DNA of 64,000 nucleotides from JAAXHB01 sp965221635 (GTDB taxonomy: Bacteria > Actinomycetota > Acidimicrobiia > Acidimicrobiales > Aldehydirespiratoraceae): assembly GCA_965221635.1 (NCBI GenBank), contig OZ244902.1, positions 1,984,001-2,048,000 on the forward strand, in the 5' to 3' direction. This document shows, piece by piece, positions 1 through 8,643 of this stretch. The position numbers were made by a program, and so were the translations under genes. Position 1 is the stretch's first letter. Each line of letters opens with the position of its first letter. Below the pieces are notes generated by a model that was given only the letters and a program-made list of their open reading frames with translations, had not been told where the DNA came from and did not search any database.

Positions 1-584
1 TGTCCGCGGTGAAGGTGGGTGGCCGCCGGTTGCACGAACTGGCCCGCGCCGGGATCGAGGTGCAACGCCCGGCGCGTCCGGTGACCGTGTACCGCTTCGA
101 TGTTGCGCCCCTTGGCGTCGCGAAGGACGCCCAAAACGGAACCCACAGCGAGCGCGGGGCCGACGCCGCGGCCACCGCAGCGGCAACCGCGCAAAGGCTG
201 TGGCACGCGGTGGTGGAATGCTCGTCGGGAACTTACGTGCGGTCCCTGGTGGCCGACCTGGGCCACAGTCTGGGTGGTGGCGCTCACCTGACGCGCCTGC
301 GCCGCAGCGCCGTGGGTTCGTTCACCCTGGCCGAGGCCCGGCCTCCCCAACAGGTGGAGTTGCAGCCCATGCGGCGCGCGGTGAGCCACCTCGAATCGGT
401 GCGGGTCGGCGCCGACGTGGAGAAGATGGTGCGCCATGGCCGTGTGCTGAGCCTTGCCGGGCTCGGCGCCGGCGAAACGGCAGGCCCGTGGGCGGTGCTC
501 GACCCCCAAGGCAACCTGCTGGCGGTGTACGAAGCTCACAACGACGGAGCGAAGCCTGCGGTGGTGGTGGCAGGTGCGGGGTAA
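1..584 (+). CDS. truB: tRNA pseudouridine(55) synthase TruB, C-terminal part (5' truncated by window)
   Basis: The frame is open from base 3 and encodes the C-terminal part of TruB, which makes pseudouridine 55 in the T-loop of tRNAs. The first residues (SAVKVGGRRLHELARAG) match the conserved KxxG-RxYxxAR segment of the family. A later S-G-T-Y-V-R-S-L stretch (GTYVRSL) is the typical TruB motif near the end of the catalytic domain. The catalytic Asp lies outside the window. An Ala/Thr-rich insertion follows the first motif. The gene ends 33 bases before ribF, the common truB-ribF order in bacteria, so the two are probably co-transcribed. Confidence 0.93.
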   Translation, partial: SAVKVGGRRLHELARAGIEVQRPARPVTVYRFDVAPLGVAKDAQNGTHSERGADAAATAAATAQRLWHAVVECSSGTYVRSLVADLGHSLGGGAHLTRLRRSAVGSFTLAEARPPQQVELQPMRRAVSHLESVRVGADVEKMVRHGRVLSLAGLGAGETAGPWAVLDPQGNLLAVYEAHNDGAKPAVVVAGAG

Positions 585-617
585 AATCACCCCACCAACG
601 GCGCGTCGGAGGCGTAA

Positions 618-1565
618 GTGAAACTGCTGCAGGACCGCCGTGATCAGCTTCCCGAGGCGGTGTCGGTGGCTGCCGCGGCTGGGGTTTTCGACGGGGTGCA
701 TCTCGGGCATCAGGAGGTGCTGATGCGCGTTCGGTCCGTGGCGGACCGGCTTGGTGTGGCCTCAGCGGTGGTGACCTTCGACGTTCACCCGGCGTACGTG
801 GTGCGCCCCGAAAACGCGCCACGGCTGCTCACCACCCTCGACCAGAAACTGGAACTCCTCGAAGCCGCCGGACTCGACTACGCGTACGTGATCAAGTTCG
901 ACCACAGCCGCGCCGACACCCGCCCCGAGGAGTTCGTGGAGCAGGTGTTTTTGGACGCGTTGCGGGCCAAGGCAGTGGTGGTGGGCGAGGACTTTCATTT
1001 CGGCAAGGGCCGATCCGGCAACGTGGCCGAACTGCAACGCCTGGGACGGGACTGGGGCTTCGAGGTGGTGCCGTTGGAGTTGATCCGCCACCGCGCCGGG
1101 GCCCGCGAGCCGGTGTCGTCCACGGCGGTGAGACGGGTGCTCGCAGGCGGTGACGTGGCCCGGGCGGCGGCGCTGCTGGGTCGTCCCTACGAGGTGCGCG
1201 GCAGTGTGGTTCGCGGCGACCGGCGCGGCGCGTTGATCGGTTTCCCCACCGCCAACGTTCCGGTGCCCAAGATCATGGCCTGGCCCACCGACGCCGTGTA
1301 CGCGGGTTACTGCACCCTGCCGGACTCCACCCGTCACATGTGCGCCATCAACATCGGGCGGCGGCCCACGTTTTACGAACACGCCGAGCAGTCACTGCTT
1401 GAAGCGCACCTGATCGACTTCGACGGCGACCTGTACGGCTGCGAGCTGCGAGTGGAGTTTGTGGACTTTCTGCGCAGCGAACGCAAATTTGAGGGCATCG
1501 AACAGCTGTCGGCTCAGCTGGCCCTGGATGTGAGCGAAGCCCGGCGGAGACTTCAACCGGAGTGA
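618..1565 (+). CDS. ribF: Bifunctional riboflavin kinase / FAD synthetase RibF
   Basis: Converts riboflavin to FMN and FMN to FAD in the cytosol. The 315-residue length is normal for RibF. The N-terminal FAD synthetase half shows GVFDGVHLGHQ (nucleotidyltransferase HxGH-type motif) around residues 23-33. The C-terminal riboflavin kinase half shows GxxxGFPTANV and the NIGRRPTF motif. The GTG start has GGAGG five bases upstream. It overlaps the next gene, ribA, by four bases (GTGA), so FMN/FAD formation is translationally coupled to riboflavin precursor synthesis. Confidence 0.96.
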   Translation: MKLLQDRRDQLPEAVSVAAAAGVFDGVHLGHQEVLMRVRSVADRLGVASAVVTFDVHPAYVVRPENAPRLLTTLDQKLELLEAAGLDYAYVIKFDHSRADTRPEEFVEQVFLDALRAKAVVVGEDFHFGKGRSGNVAELQRLGRDWGFEVVPLELIRHRAGAREPVSSTAVRRVLAGGDVARAAALLGRPYEVRGSVVRGDRRGALIGFPTANVPVPKIMAWPTDAVYAGYCTLPDSTRHMCAINIGRRPTFYEHAEQSLLEAHLIDFDGDLYGCELRVEFVDFLRSERKFEGIEQLSAQLALDVSEARRRLQPE

Positions 1566-2191
1566 GCCCACAAAGCGAAAGATCCGCACCGCTGGTGGAG
1601 CATTTCGGGCAGGCCGAACTTCCAACCCGTTGGGGCACGTTTGATCTTCACGCGTATCGCAACAGCGGCGGCGACGAGCACGTGGCGGTGGTGCTCGGCA
1701 ACGTTGACAGCCCACCGGCGCCGCTTGTGCGGGTTCATTCGGAGTGCCTCACAGGTGACGTGCTGGGTTCGCTGCGCTGCGACTGCGGCCCTCAGCTGCA
1801 GCGGGCGTTGGAGATGGTGGCCGCCGAGGGTCGAGGGGTTGTGGTGTACCTGCGCGGCCATGAGGGCCGTGGCGTGGGAATCGGTCACAAGATCAGGGCG
1901 TACGCGCTGCAGGAGCACGGGCTCGACACCCTCGAAGCCAACGCGGCTCAGGGACTGCCCGTGGACGCCCGCTCATATGACACCGCCGCGGCGGTTCTCG
2001 CCGATCAGGGCGTGAGCGAGGTTCGTCTGCTCACCAACAACCCGGCCAAGGCGGTGGCTTTGGCGGCTTGCGGCATCGCGGTCGCTCAACTGGTGCCGCT
2101 GGAGGTGGGGGCCGGGCCTCACAACGAGCGTTACCTGCACACCAAACGCACCCGCCTGGGCCATCGCCTCACAGGATCAACCGCGTCGTGA
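1562..2191 (+). CDS. ribA: GTP cyclohydrolase II
   Basis: Opens GTP to 2,5-diamino-6-ribosylamino-pyrimidinone phosphate, the first committed step of riboflavin synthesis. The 209-residue protein has the zinc-binding C-x2-GD-x5-RCDC arrangement near residues 61-74 (HSECLTGDVLGSLRCDC), the YLRGHEGRGVGIGHK segment, and LLTNNPAK toward the end. It is a stand-alone cyclohydrolase. The fused DHBP synthase domain common in actinobacterial RibBA is absent, so a separate ribB must exist elsewhere. GTG start within the ribF stop. Confidence 0.94.
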   Translation: MSPQSERSAPLVEHFGQAELPTRWGTFDLHAYRNSGGDEHVAVVLGNVDSPPAPLVRVHSECLTGDVLGSLRCDCGPQLQRALEMVAAEGRGVVVYLRGHEGRGVGIGHKIRAYALQEHGLDTLEANAAQGLPVDARSYDTAAAVLADQGVSEVRLLTNNPAKAVALAACGIAVAQLVPLEVGAGPHNERYLHTKRTRLGHRLTGSTAS

Positions 2192-2238
2192 AGCCGACCG
2201 TGGTGGGGGCCGGGTGAACAGCACCGCCCGGTTGAAGA

Positions 2239-2253
2239 CCCGGCCGCGCCGGG
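2239..2253. terminator. GC-rich hairpin between convergent ribA and pepN
   Basis: CCCGGC-CGC-GCCGGG is a perfect 6-bp stem in the 67-base gap between two convergent genes. No clear U-run follows on either strand, so termination is inferred from position and stem only. Confidence 0.4.
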
Positions 2254-2258
2254 CGTGG

Positions 2259-4913
2259 TCAGCGCAACTCGCCTGAGAGGGCTTCGGCGAGCGCGCCTGT
2301 CGCACGCCGGCGCAAGGCGGTGTTCACCTCGAGGCGTTCGAGGTGTTGGGCGATCTGCTTGGCGCCCTGGGGCACCGGGTGATCCGCCAGGAATGCCGCC
2401 ACCTGCTGTGCCAATTCCGGCCGGTCCAGGGCGGTGATGCCCGCCAGCATGCGCGAGATGGAGTTGCTGGGAAAGTGCCGGTCGATTTCTTCCCAGCGGC
2501 CGGTGACGAACCCCCACACGGCTTCGCCGACGCTTGGTTCGGGATTGGCCAGGGCGCGGCGCACCAGGTAGGGGCCGTCCTGGGTGCGCACCCCGCCGTC
2601 GAGGGTGCTTTCGAGGATCGACCCCACCAGCACCGGATCGCCGAAGTCCGCCAGCGCGGCCAGGTGACGCTGCTCGGATTGGGTGTCAACGGCTGTTTCG
2701 TAACGTTCACGCACCACGCGGAACTCCGCGGCGCCGCCATGGGCGGCGGTCACCGCCAGCGCAGCCGCGGCCACTGCCGGTTCGTGATGGTCGAGCAGCC
2801 CCCGGCATTCGCTCACCAGTTGAGGGTGAGCCGCGGTGGCGCCGCGCAGCCTGATCAACACGCCACGCAGCTCGCGGGTGCGGTCCGATTCTCCGGGCTG
2901 CGGTGTGAGGGTCAGCTCCTCGGCGGCGGCGCTTGTGGCTGCCAGGATCAACGCGTTCAACGCTGGTGCGTCAGCGGGGGCAACCAGCCGGTGAAGATGG
3001 TTCAGCGCAACCCCCAGGGATTGCCACACGTTGAGGTCGCGTTCGGCGCGGAAACCACCGGCGGCGAAATCCAGGAACTGCGCCACGCCAAGACGGCCCG
3101 ACACGACCAGCGCCCAGGCGTCGTCGACGACGCCGCGACGCTCGTCGGGCCACCGCGACCATGCGTGTGCCCCGTTGCGAGCAATGCGCGCCAGGGTCTC
3201 AGGTTCAGGTGCTGTTCGGTAGAAGCCGGTGCCGGCAACGTTGGCGGTGACCACCTCGTCGGCTTGAAGCGTGAGGGTGCGAGCGGCGCTGTCCACGATC
3301 ACACGGGTTTCGATTTCGGTGCCGCCAGCACGGGTGCGCAGACGCACAGGCACCGACCAGGTGCGCTGATCGGCCCGGTCGGGGTTCCAGGTGAAGTGCC
3401 GCTGGGTGATGCGCACCCCGTGGGCTGTGGGCGTGGCACTCACCAGCGGATGGCCGCCCTGGTGGATCCAGCGTTCCATCACCGCACGCACCGGCTGTTG
3501 CGACACCTGCTCCAACGCGGCCCACAAGTCCGAGGTGGAAGTGTTGGCGTAGGCGTGGGTGCGCAGATACGCCCGCACCCCTTCGCGGAACGTTTCGGGG
3601 CCCAGGTACTGCTCGAGCATGCGCAGCACAGCGGCGCCCTTTTCGTAGGTGAGCACGTCGAACATGTCCTCGGCGTCCGCGGGGGTGATCACCTCGTGTT
3701 CGATGGGACGGGTGGTGGCCAAGGCATCCACCGCGAAGGCGTGCGCGCAAACGTGCCCGAACGTCGACCACACCCGCCAGTCGGGCTTGTAAGCGTGGGT
3801 GCAGGAGATCTCCATGAACGTGGCGAACGCCTCGTTGAGCCAGATCCCCTCCCACCAGGCCATGGTCACAAGATCGCCGAACCACATGTGGGCCAGTTCG
3901 TGGTTGATCACGTCGGCCACGCGTTGCAGCTCGGCCTGGTTGGCGGTTTCCGGGTCTATCAACAGCAGAACCTCGCGGAAGGTGACACACCCGAGGTTTT
4001 CCATCGCCCCGAACGCGAAGTCGGGAATGGCCACCAGGTCAACCTTGTCCGACGGGTAATCCATGCCGTAGTAGTCGGCCAGCCACACCAAACCATGGGC
4101 CGCCGTCTCCAAAGCGAAGGCTGTTTGGTGGCCCCGTCCGGGGCGGTGAATCACCCGCACCGGCACGCCGTTCACGTCAACCGGTTCGGTGGCCTCCAGG
4201 GGGCCCACCACGAACGCCACCAGGTAGGTGGACATCACCATCGTGGTGGCGAAACTCACTCGCACCTTGTTGTGGGGATGGCCGACGCCTGCGGGTTCGC
4301 GGCCCACCTCGGCGCAGTTCGACACTGCGAGCAGGCCGTCGTCGATCACAAGGGAGATCTCGAAGGTGGCCTTCAGAGCGGGCTCGTCCCAGCAGGGGAA
4401 GGCACGGCGGGCGTCGGTGGCCTCGAACTGTGTGACGGCGATGGTGTGCGACGTGCCGTCGTCGTCGGTGAAGCTGGAACGGTAGAAACCGCAGAGCCGG
4501 TCGTTGAGCACCCCGTCGAACTCGATCCGCAAGCGGGCGGGCCCCGGCTCGAACACCTCGGATCCGGCGGTGAGCACAAGCCGTTCGTCCTGTTCGTGCA
4601 GGGTTGCGTCGAGCCTGATCGTGGATGCCTGCTGCTCATCCTCGGGCGTGGCTTTGGCGCTGTTGTCGCCAACGGCGCCGGAGTTCGACTGGTGGCCGCC
4701 GCGGGTGAGCAGGGCCCGGTGGATGGTGAGCTCTGCGGCGTTGCACACGATGGCCGGCACAGCTTCGGTGATTTCCACGTCGATTTCCACCACACCGCCG
4801 AAGCTGCCCTCGTCGAGGTCGGGGGCCATCTCGATGCGGTAGTGCCGGGGGATGACCCCACCGGGAAGCCGGGCGCTCTGGTGGTTGTCGGGCTCGGGGA
4901 GGGGTGCGTTCAT
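2259..4913 (-). CDS. pepN: M1 family aminopeptidase (PepN-like)
   Basis: A zinc aminopeptidase that trims N-terminal residues from peptides in the cytosol; no signal peptide is visible. The 884-residue protein has the family exopeptidase motif GAMEN at 302-306, the zinc motif HELAH at 338-342, and the third ligand Glu361 in WLNEAF. An ERAP1-like helical C-terminal domain fills the second half, as in puromycin-sensitive and actinobacterial PepN enzymes. An Asn/Glu-rich insert near residues 72-95 is variable. The gene lies last in a co-directional reverse-strand run and is convergent with ribA. Confidence 0.95.
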   Translation of the reverse strand: MNAPLPEPDNHQSARLPGGVIPRHYRIEMAPDLDEGSFGGVVEIDVEITEAVPAIVCNAAELTIHRALLTRGGHQSNSGAVGDNSAKATPEDEQQASTIRLDATLHEQDERLVLTAGSEVFEPGPARLRIEFDGVLNDRLCGFYRSSFTDDDGTSHTIAVTQFEATDARRAFPCWDEPALKATFEISLVIDDGLLAVSNCAEVGREPAGVGHPHNKVRVSFATTMVMSTYLVAFVVGPLEATEPVDVNGVPVRVIHRPGRGHQTAFALETAAHGLVWLADYYGMDYPSDKVDLVAIPDFAFGAMENLGCVTFREVLLLIDPETANQAELQRVADVINHELAHMWFGDLVTMAWWEGIWLNEAFATFMEISCTHAYKPDWRVWSTFGHVCAHAFAVDALATTRPIEHEVITPADAEDMFDVLTYEKGAAVLRMLEQYLGPETFREGVRAYLRTHAYANTSTSDLWAALEQVSQQPVRAVMERWIHQGGHPLVSATPTAHGVRITQRHFTWNPDRADQRTWSVPVRLRTRAGGTEIETRVIVDSAARTLTLQADEVVTANVAGTGFYRTAPEPETLARIARNGAHAWSRWPDERRGVVDDAWALVVSGRLGVAQFLDFAAGGFRAERDLNVWQSLGVALNHLHRLVAPADAPALNALILAATSAAAEELTLTPQPGESDRTRELRGVLIRLRGATAAHPQLVSECRGLLDHHEPAVAAAALAVTAAHGGAAEFRVVRERYETAVDTQSEQRHLAALADFGDPVLVGSILESTLDGGVRTQDGPYLVRRALANPEPSVGEAVWGFVTGRWEEIDRHFPSNSISRMLAGITALDRPELAQQVAAFLADHPVPQGAKQIAQHLERLEVNTALRRRATGALAEALSGELR

Positions 4914-5034
4914 GGGTTCATTCTCGCTTGATCTCCGCGGTCGGACTCCGTGCCGTGGAGTTGCTCATCGCCCGGCTCCGGCTGGGACGGGGTCGACGGG
5001 TGGGCGGGGCTGTCACGGCGTGATGTGCGGCGGT

Positions 5035-6036
5035 TCACTGTTCGGTTTGGGTGGAGGGCACAAGTGACCGCAGCGACCTGCGAGGGCGCGCTCCGATGTG
5101 GCCGATCACTTCTGCCGCGGCCAGCGACGCCAACTCGCCGCAACGCCGCAGCGAGGCGCCCCGGCTCAAACCCCAAAGGAAACCCGATGCGTACAGATCG
5201 CCGGCGCCGGTCACGTCCACCACCTCGCGCACCGCAACAGCGTCGATCACCTCCACCTGGTTGCCGGCCAACACCACCGACCCTCGAGCGCCGCGGGTGA
5301 TCACCGCTGTGGGACACATGGCCGCCACTCGGCCACACGCCACATCGAAGTCGTCGGTGCCGGTGAGCGCCGCCAGTTCGGCCTCGTTGGCGAACACCAA
5401 ATCCACGTGATCGGCAATCAGGTCGCTCCACTCCGCCAGGTGACGTTCGACGCAGTACGAGTCCGACAAGGCCAGCGACACCACCCGACCTGCGTCGGTG
5501 GCCGCATCGATGGCGGTGCGAATGGCCGCCTTGGCCACGTCCACGTCCCACAGGTAGCCCTCGCAGTAGGTGATCGCCGCGGACGCCACCACGTCGGTGT
5601 CGATGTCGGCCGGGGCAAGCAAAGCCGAAATGCCCAGGTACGTGTTCATGGTGCGCTCGGAGTCGTCGGTCACCTGCACCAGGCATCGGGCGGTGGGCGG
5701 CCCGCTCGGCGCGGCCGGAACGTCGAACGCGACTCCTGCGGCGCGCAGATCGTGAATGAACACCTCGCCGAGCTGATCGGCGCGCACCTTGCCCAGGTAG
5801 GCGGCCCGGCCCCCGAACGAAGCGACCCCGGCCATCGTGTTGGCCGCCGACCCGCCCGAAACCTCGATCCCCGGCGGCATCGCCGCGTACACCTCGGCTG
5901 AGCGTTCGGCGCTCACCAAAGTCATGGCGCCCTTCACCAGGCGGTGATCACCGATGAACGACTCGGGCACCGATGCGATCACGTCCACGATGGCGTTGCC
6001 CACGCCCACCGCGTCCAACGTCGGCGCCACCGCCAT
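5035..6036 (-). CDS. PfkB-family carbohydrate/nucleoside kinase (adenosine kinase-like)
   Basis: A ribokinase-fold kinase of 333 residues. Visible motifs are the N-terminal GNAIVDV, the GGSAANTMAGVASFGG substrate loop (roughly residues 57-72), NEAELAALTG, and the C-terminal DVTGAGDLYASGFLWGL with the catalytic Asp and anion hole. The first motif and GGSAANT resemble bacterial adenosine/inosine kinases more than fructokinases, but specificity cannot be fixed. I chose the ATG preceded by GGGAG at six bases; a TTG codon lies directly upstream. Neighbours do not reveal the substrate. Confidence 0.85.
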   Translation of the reverse strand: MAVAPTLDAVGVGNAIVDVIASVPESFIGDHRLVKGAMTLVSAERSAEVYAAMPPGIEVSGGSAANTMAGVASFGGRAAYLGKVRADQLGEVFIHDLRAAGVAFDVPAAPSGPPTARCLVQVTDDSERTMNTYLGISALLAPADIDTDVVASAAITYCEGYLWDVDVAKAAIRTAIDAATDAGRVVSLALSDSYCVERHLAEWSDLIADHVDLVFANEAELAALTGTDDFDVACGRVAAMCPTAVITRGARGSVVLAGNQVEVIDAVAVREVVDVTGAGDLYASGFLWGLSRGASLRRCGELASLAAAEVIGHIGARPRRSLRSLVPSTQTEQ

Positions 6037-6229
6037 CAACTGCTCCCGAAGCTGTTCACACCGACGCCACCGATGAACGGTGTCCGCCGGTCAGCCGGTG
6101 TTCCGCCGACAGCGGGATGCTGCGGAGGCAAGGGCGACACGGGTGCGCCGGCGCCGTGCGTGGCGACGGTTTGGTCGGTCACCCCGAACGCGCCGCGCCT
6201 GGGCCGAGATGCGCGCTCTTTGGTGTGAC

Positions 6230-7447
6230 TCAGGCAGGCACGGCCCTCAAGGCGTCGGCCATGGTGTCGATGATTCGCCCGATCTCGTCGTCGGTGATCA
6301 CCAGCGGCGGGCACATCGCCAACGCGGTGTTGATCGGACGCACCACCACGCCGCGTCGCAGCATCTCGTTGCGCACGTCCATCGACAGGCGCCCCAGCTC
6401 CGCGGCGTGTACCGCCCCGCAACCCCTGTGCGATTCGATCAAACCGTCCGCGGCGAGCGCTTCGAGTCCTTCGGTGAGACGGTCACCGATGTGGTGGGCG
6501 CGTTGCACCAGGTTTTCGTCGGTCATGATCTCGAGGTTCTTCACCGCAGCTGCTGCGGTGGTGGGGTGCCCCGAATAGGTGTAGCCGGTGCGAAGGATGA
6601 AGTCCGGCTCCTCGAAGTTGTCCAGCACCTTGCGACCCACGATCACTCCGCTCACCGGCAAATACCCGGAGGTGACCCCCTTGGCGAAGGTGATCAGATC
6701 CGGGGTGACGCCGAAGGTTTGCGAACCGAACCAGCTTCCGGTGCGACCAAAGCCGGTGATCACCTCATCGGCGATCATCAACGCGCCGTGCTGGTCGCAC
6801 AATCGGCGGATGCCCTCCAGGTAGCCGTCGGTGGGCGGGAACACGCCACCGGCGCCCTGCACCGGTTCGGAGATAACCGCGGCGACCTTGTCTCCGTGCT
6901 CGGCGAACACCGACGCCATCACCTCGATGTCGTCGGATGGCACCTCCACGAAATGGGGCACCAGGTCACCCCAGCCTTCCCGGTTCAAGGCGATTCCCTG
7001 AGCGGAGGTGCCGCCGAAGTTGGTGCCGTGATAGCCGTTGAAGCGTCGGATGATCACCTGGCGGTCGGTTCCGGTGGTGCGCAGCGCGTACTGGCGGGCG
7101 ATCTTGAGGGCGGTGTCCACCGCTTCGGATCCCGAACATCCCAGGAACACCCGTCCGCCTTCGATGGGGGAGCGCTCCGCGATCATCTCGGCGGCCTTGG
7201 CCGCAGGGGGGTTGGTGAACGGATCAAAGGTGTTGTACGCGCACAGTTCGCGCATCTGCGCGGTCACGGCGTCGACCATCTCGGGGCGTCCGTAGCCGAT
7301 CTGGCAGTACCACAAACTGCCCAGGCCGTCGAGGTACTCGTTGCCCTTGTCGTCCCACAGCAGGCAGCCCTTGGCGCGCACGAGGTTCACCATGTCGGAT
7401 TCCGCTTTGGTGGGCGGCGTGAAGGCATGAAGAAACGGATGTGTCAT
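6230..7447 (-). CDS. Class III pyridoxal-phosphate aminotransferase (omega-amino acid type)
   Basis: A fold-type I transaminase of 405 residues that likely moves the terminal amino group of an omega-amino acid or amine to pyruvate or 2-oxoglutarate. Motifs seen are GCSGSEAVDTALK (phosphate-binding), NGYHGTNFGG, EPVQGAGG, ADEVITGFGRTG (PLP-binding Asp) and ITFAKGVTSGYLP (PLP lysine). The ATG was chosen because AGGAG lies eight bases upstream; a longer frame exists. It follows a NicX-like dioxygenase and a GbuA-like ureohydrolase on the same strand. GbuA-type enzymes make 4-aminobutyrate, so a GABA transaminase role is plausible but inferred. Confidence 0.9.
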   Translation of the reverse strand: MTHPFLHAFTPPTKAESDMVNLVRAKGCLLWDDKGNEYLDGLGSLWYCQIGYGRPEMVDAVTAQMRELCAYNTFDPFTNPPAAKAAEMIAERSPIEGGRVFLGCSGSEAVDTALKIARQYALRTTGTDRQVIIRRFNGYHGTNFGGTSAQGIALNREGWGDLVPHFVEVPSDDIEVMASVFAEHGDKVAAVISEPVQGAGGVFPPTDGYLEGIRRLCDQHGALMIADEVITGFGRTGSWFGSQTFGVTPDLITFAKGVTSGYLPVSGVIVGRKVLDNFEEPDFILRTGYTYSGHPTTAAAAVKNLEIMTDENLVQRAHHIGDRLTEGLEALAADGLIESHRGCGAVHAAELGRLSMDVRNEMLRRGVVVRPINTALAMCPPLVITDDEIGRIIDTMADALRAVPA

Positions 7448-7500
7448 GGATTGCTCCTGTGAATCACGGCGCGCCACACAGCGGCGCGATCTGACGGGTG

Positions 7501-7570
7501 TCGGGCTTGCAGGATCGGGCTTGGGACGTCGGGCCGGCTGTGTCGGGCCTGGGGTGTCGGCCCTGTGGCG
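7501..7570. repeat. 14-nt tandem direct repeat, five units
   Basis: Five consecutive 14-base units each begin TCGGGC or TCGGCC (starts at 7501, 7515, 7529, 7543, 7557), with diverged second halves. They fill the gap between the aminotransferase and the NicX-like gene. A 14-base unit is not a multiple of three and no open frame uses it, so it is non-coding. Similar 14-nt arrays occur at two other gaps in this window. Confidence 0.8.
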
Positions 7571-7605
7571 GACCGGCCGGGTGGCGCGATCCTATTGCGG
7601 CGCAG

Positions 7606-8643
7606 TCAGGGCGTCGGAACGCCGGCCACCACCACCGGATCGCCGTCGAGGGTGATGGTGGTGTTGCGCATGGGCAGGTCGAAATGGCCCAGCGTGTGGC
7701 GCCCGGCGGTTTCGTTGGCGCCTGTGGAATAAAGGAAGTTCCCCGCGAAGGCTCGCAGTTCGGTGCCGTTGGTTTGGGTGCGGTCGTACATGGTCAGCGC
7801 ATCCCATCTGGCCTTGGGGTTCAGGCCCCAACCCACGTGGGACACCGCGTACGCGTCGGGGTCGTTCCAGGCTTCGAGGTAGCTCGCCATGAGCGCGGCG
7901 TCTGTGCCGCTGCCGGAAATGTCGGTGATGTAGTCGTCGGCTATGCGCATGCGCACCGGTGTTTCCATGTAGCGCTTGAAGGTGAGGTTCACGTCGCCCA
8001 CGTCGAGCACCAGGGTGCCGTTGGTGGTGCCCGCTCTGGGGAAGCAAAGGCACAACCCGCCGGGCCAGTGCGCGATCGTGCCGGGCTTGTCGGTGAAACC
8101 CCAACTGCCCGCGCTGGGTGCCTGCGCCACGTTCACCACAAGTTCGGTGCCGCTCGGAGAGGTCACCTCCATCAGCGACGCCTCGGCGAGCCTGCGCTGA
8201 GCGGCCTGCACCACGGGCACCAACCCGGGGTCGGGAACGAGGCGTTCGAGGATCTCGGGATGCTCGTTGGACACCATCAACACCTTCGTGCCGGCGTCGA
8301 GTATCCGCGGCAACTCGGGTGCGTGAAGCAAGCCCTCCACGGTGCAGTCCACCACGAACTCCGAAGCGCCAAGCGCCGCCAGCGCAGGTTCGAGCCCGCC
8401 GAGGGCGTCGGACGCGCCGGTTGAGCGCACCGGCACCGCCGTGGTCACCGGTGGGGTGGTCACCGTCACCCGCGCGACTCGCGCCCCGAGGCGTGCCAAC
8501 GCCAGATCCGCGAGATCCACGTTCACCTGTCGGCTCTGGGACTCCGACAGCACGGTGGCGGTGGTGTGCCGGTTCACGCCGCACAACTCGAAGGTGCGCG
8601 CGAACGCCTCGATCCACTTGTGTTCGATGCGCTCAACCAGCAT
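7606..8643 (-). CDS. 2,5-dihydroxypyridine 5,6-dioxygenase-like protein (NicX family)
   Basis: A 345-residue protein resembling NicX, the Fe(II) extradiol-type enzyme that opens 2,5-dihydroxypyridine in aerobic nicotinate degradation. Shared blocks include HWPGG, GTLVLDVGD, the WNDP segment, SHVGWGLNPKARW, the AFAGNFLYSTG block and FDLPMRN. His269, His320 and Asp322 sit where I recall the NicX metal ligands (His265, His318, Asp320). The family is often mislabelled leucyl aminopeptidase. The start codon lies inside the 3' end of the upstream Ldh2-type gene (11-base overlap), which indicates tight coupling. The true substrate is unknown; none of the other nic genes is visible. Confidence 0.75.
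   Translation of the reverse strand: MLVERIEHKWIEAFARTFELCGVNRHTTATVLSESQSRQVNVDLADLALARLGARVARVTVTTPPVTTAVPVRSTGASDALGGLEPALAALGASEFVVDCTVEGLLHAPELPRILDAGTKVLMVSNEHPEILERLVPDPGLVPVVQAAQRRLAEASLMEVTSPSGTELVVNVAQAPSAGSWGFTDKPGTIAHWPGGLCLCFPRAGTTNGTLVLDVGDVNLTFKRYMETPVRMRIADDYITDISGSGTDAALMASYLEAWNDPDAYAVSHVGWGLNPKARWDALTMYDRTQTNGTELRAFAGNFLYSTGANETAGRHTLGHFDLPMRNTTITLDGDPVVVAGVPTP

Noticed and set aside
2343..4931. 862-codon forward open frame opposite pepN
   Set aside because: Antisense to a gene with complete M1 peptidase motifs. Its translation is His/Gly/Val-rich with no domain, the normal product of high-GC antisense frames.
7501..7570. Tandem repeats as a CRISPR array
   Set aside because: Units are 14 bases without spacers, and no cas gene is present in the window.
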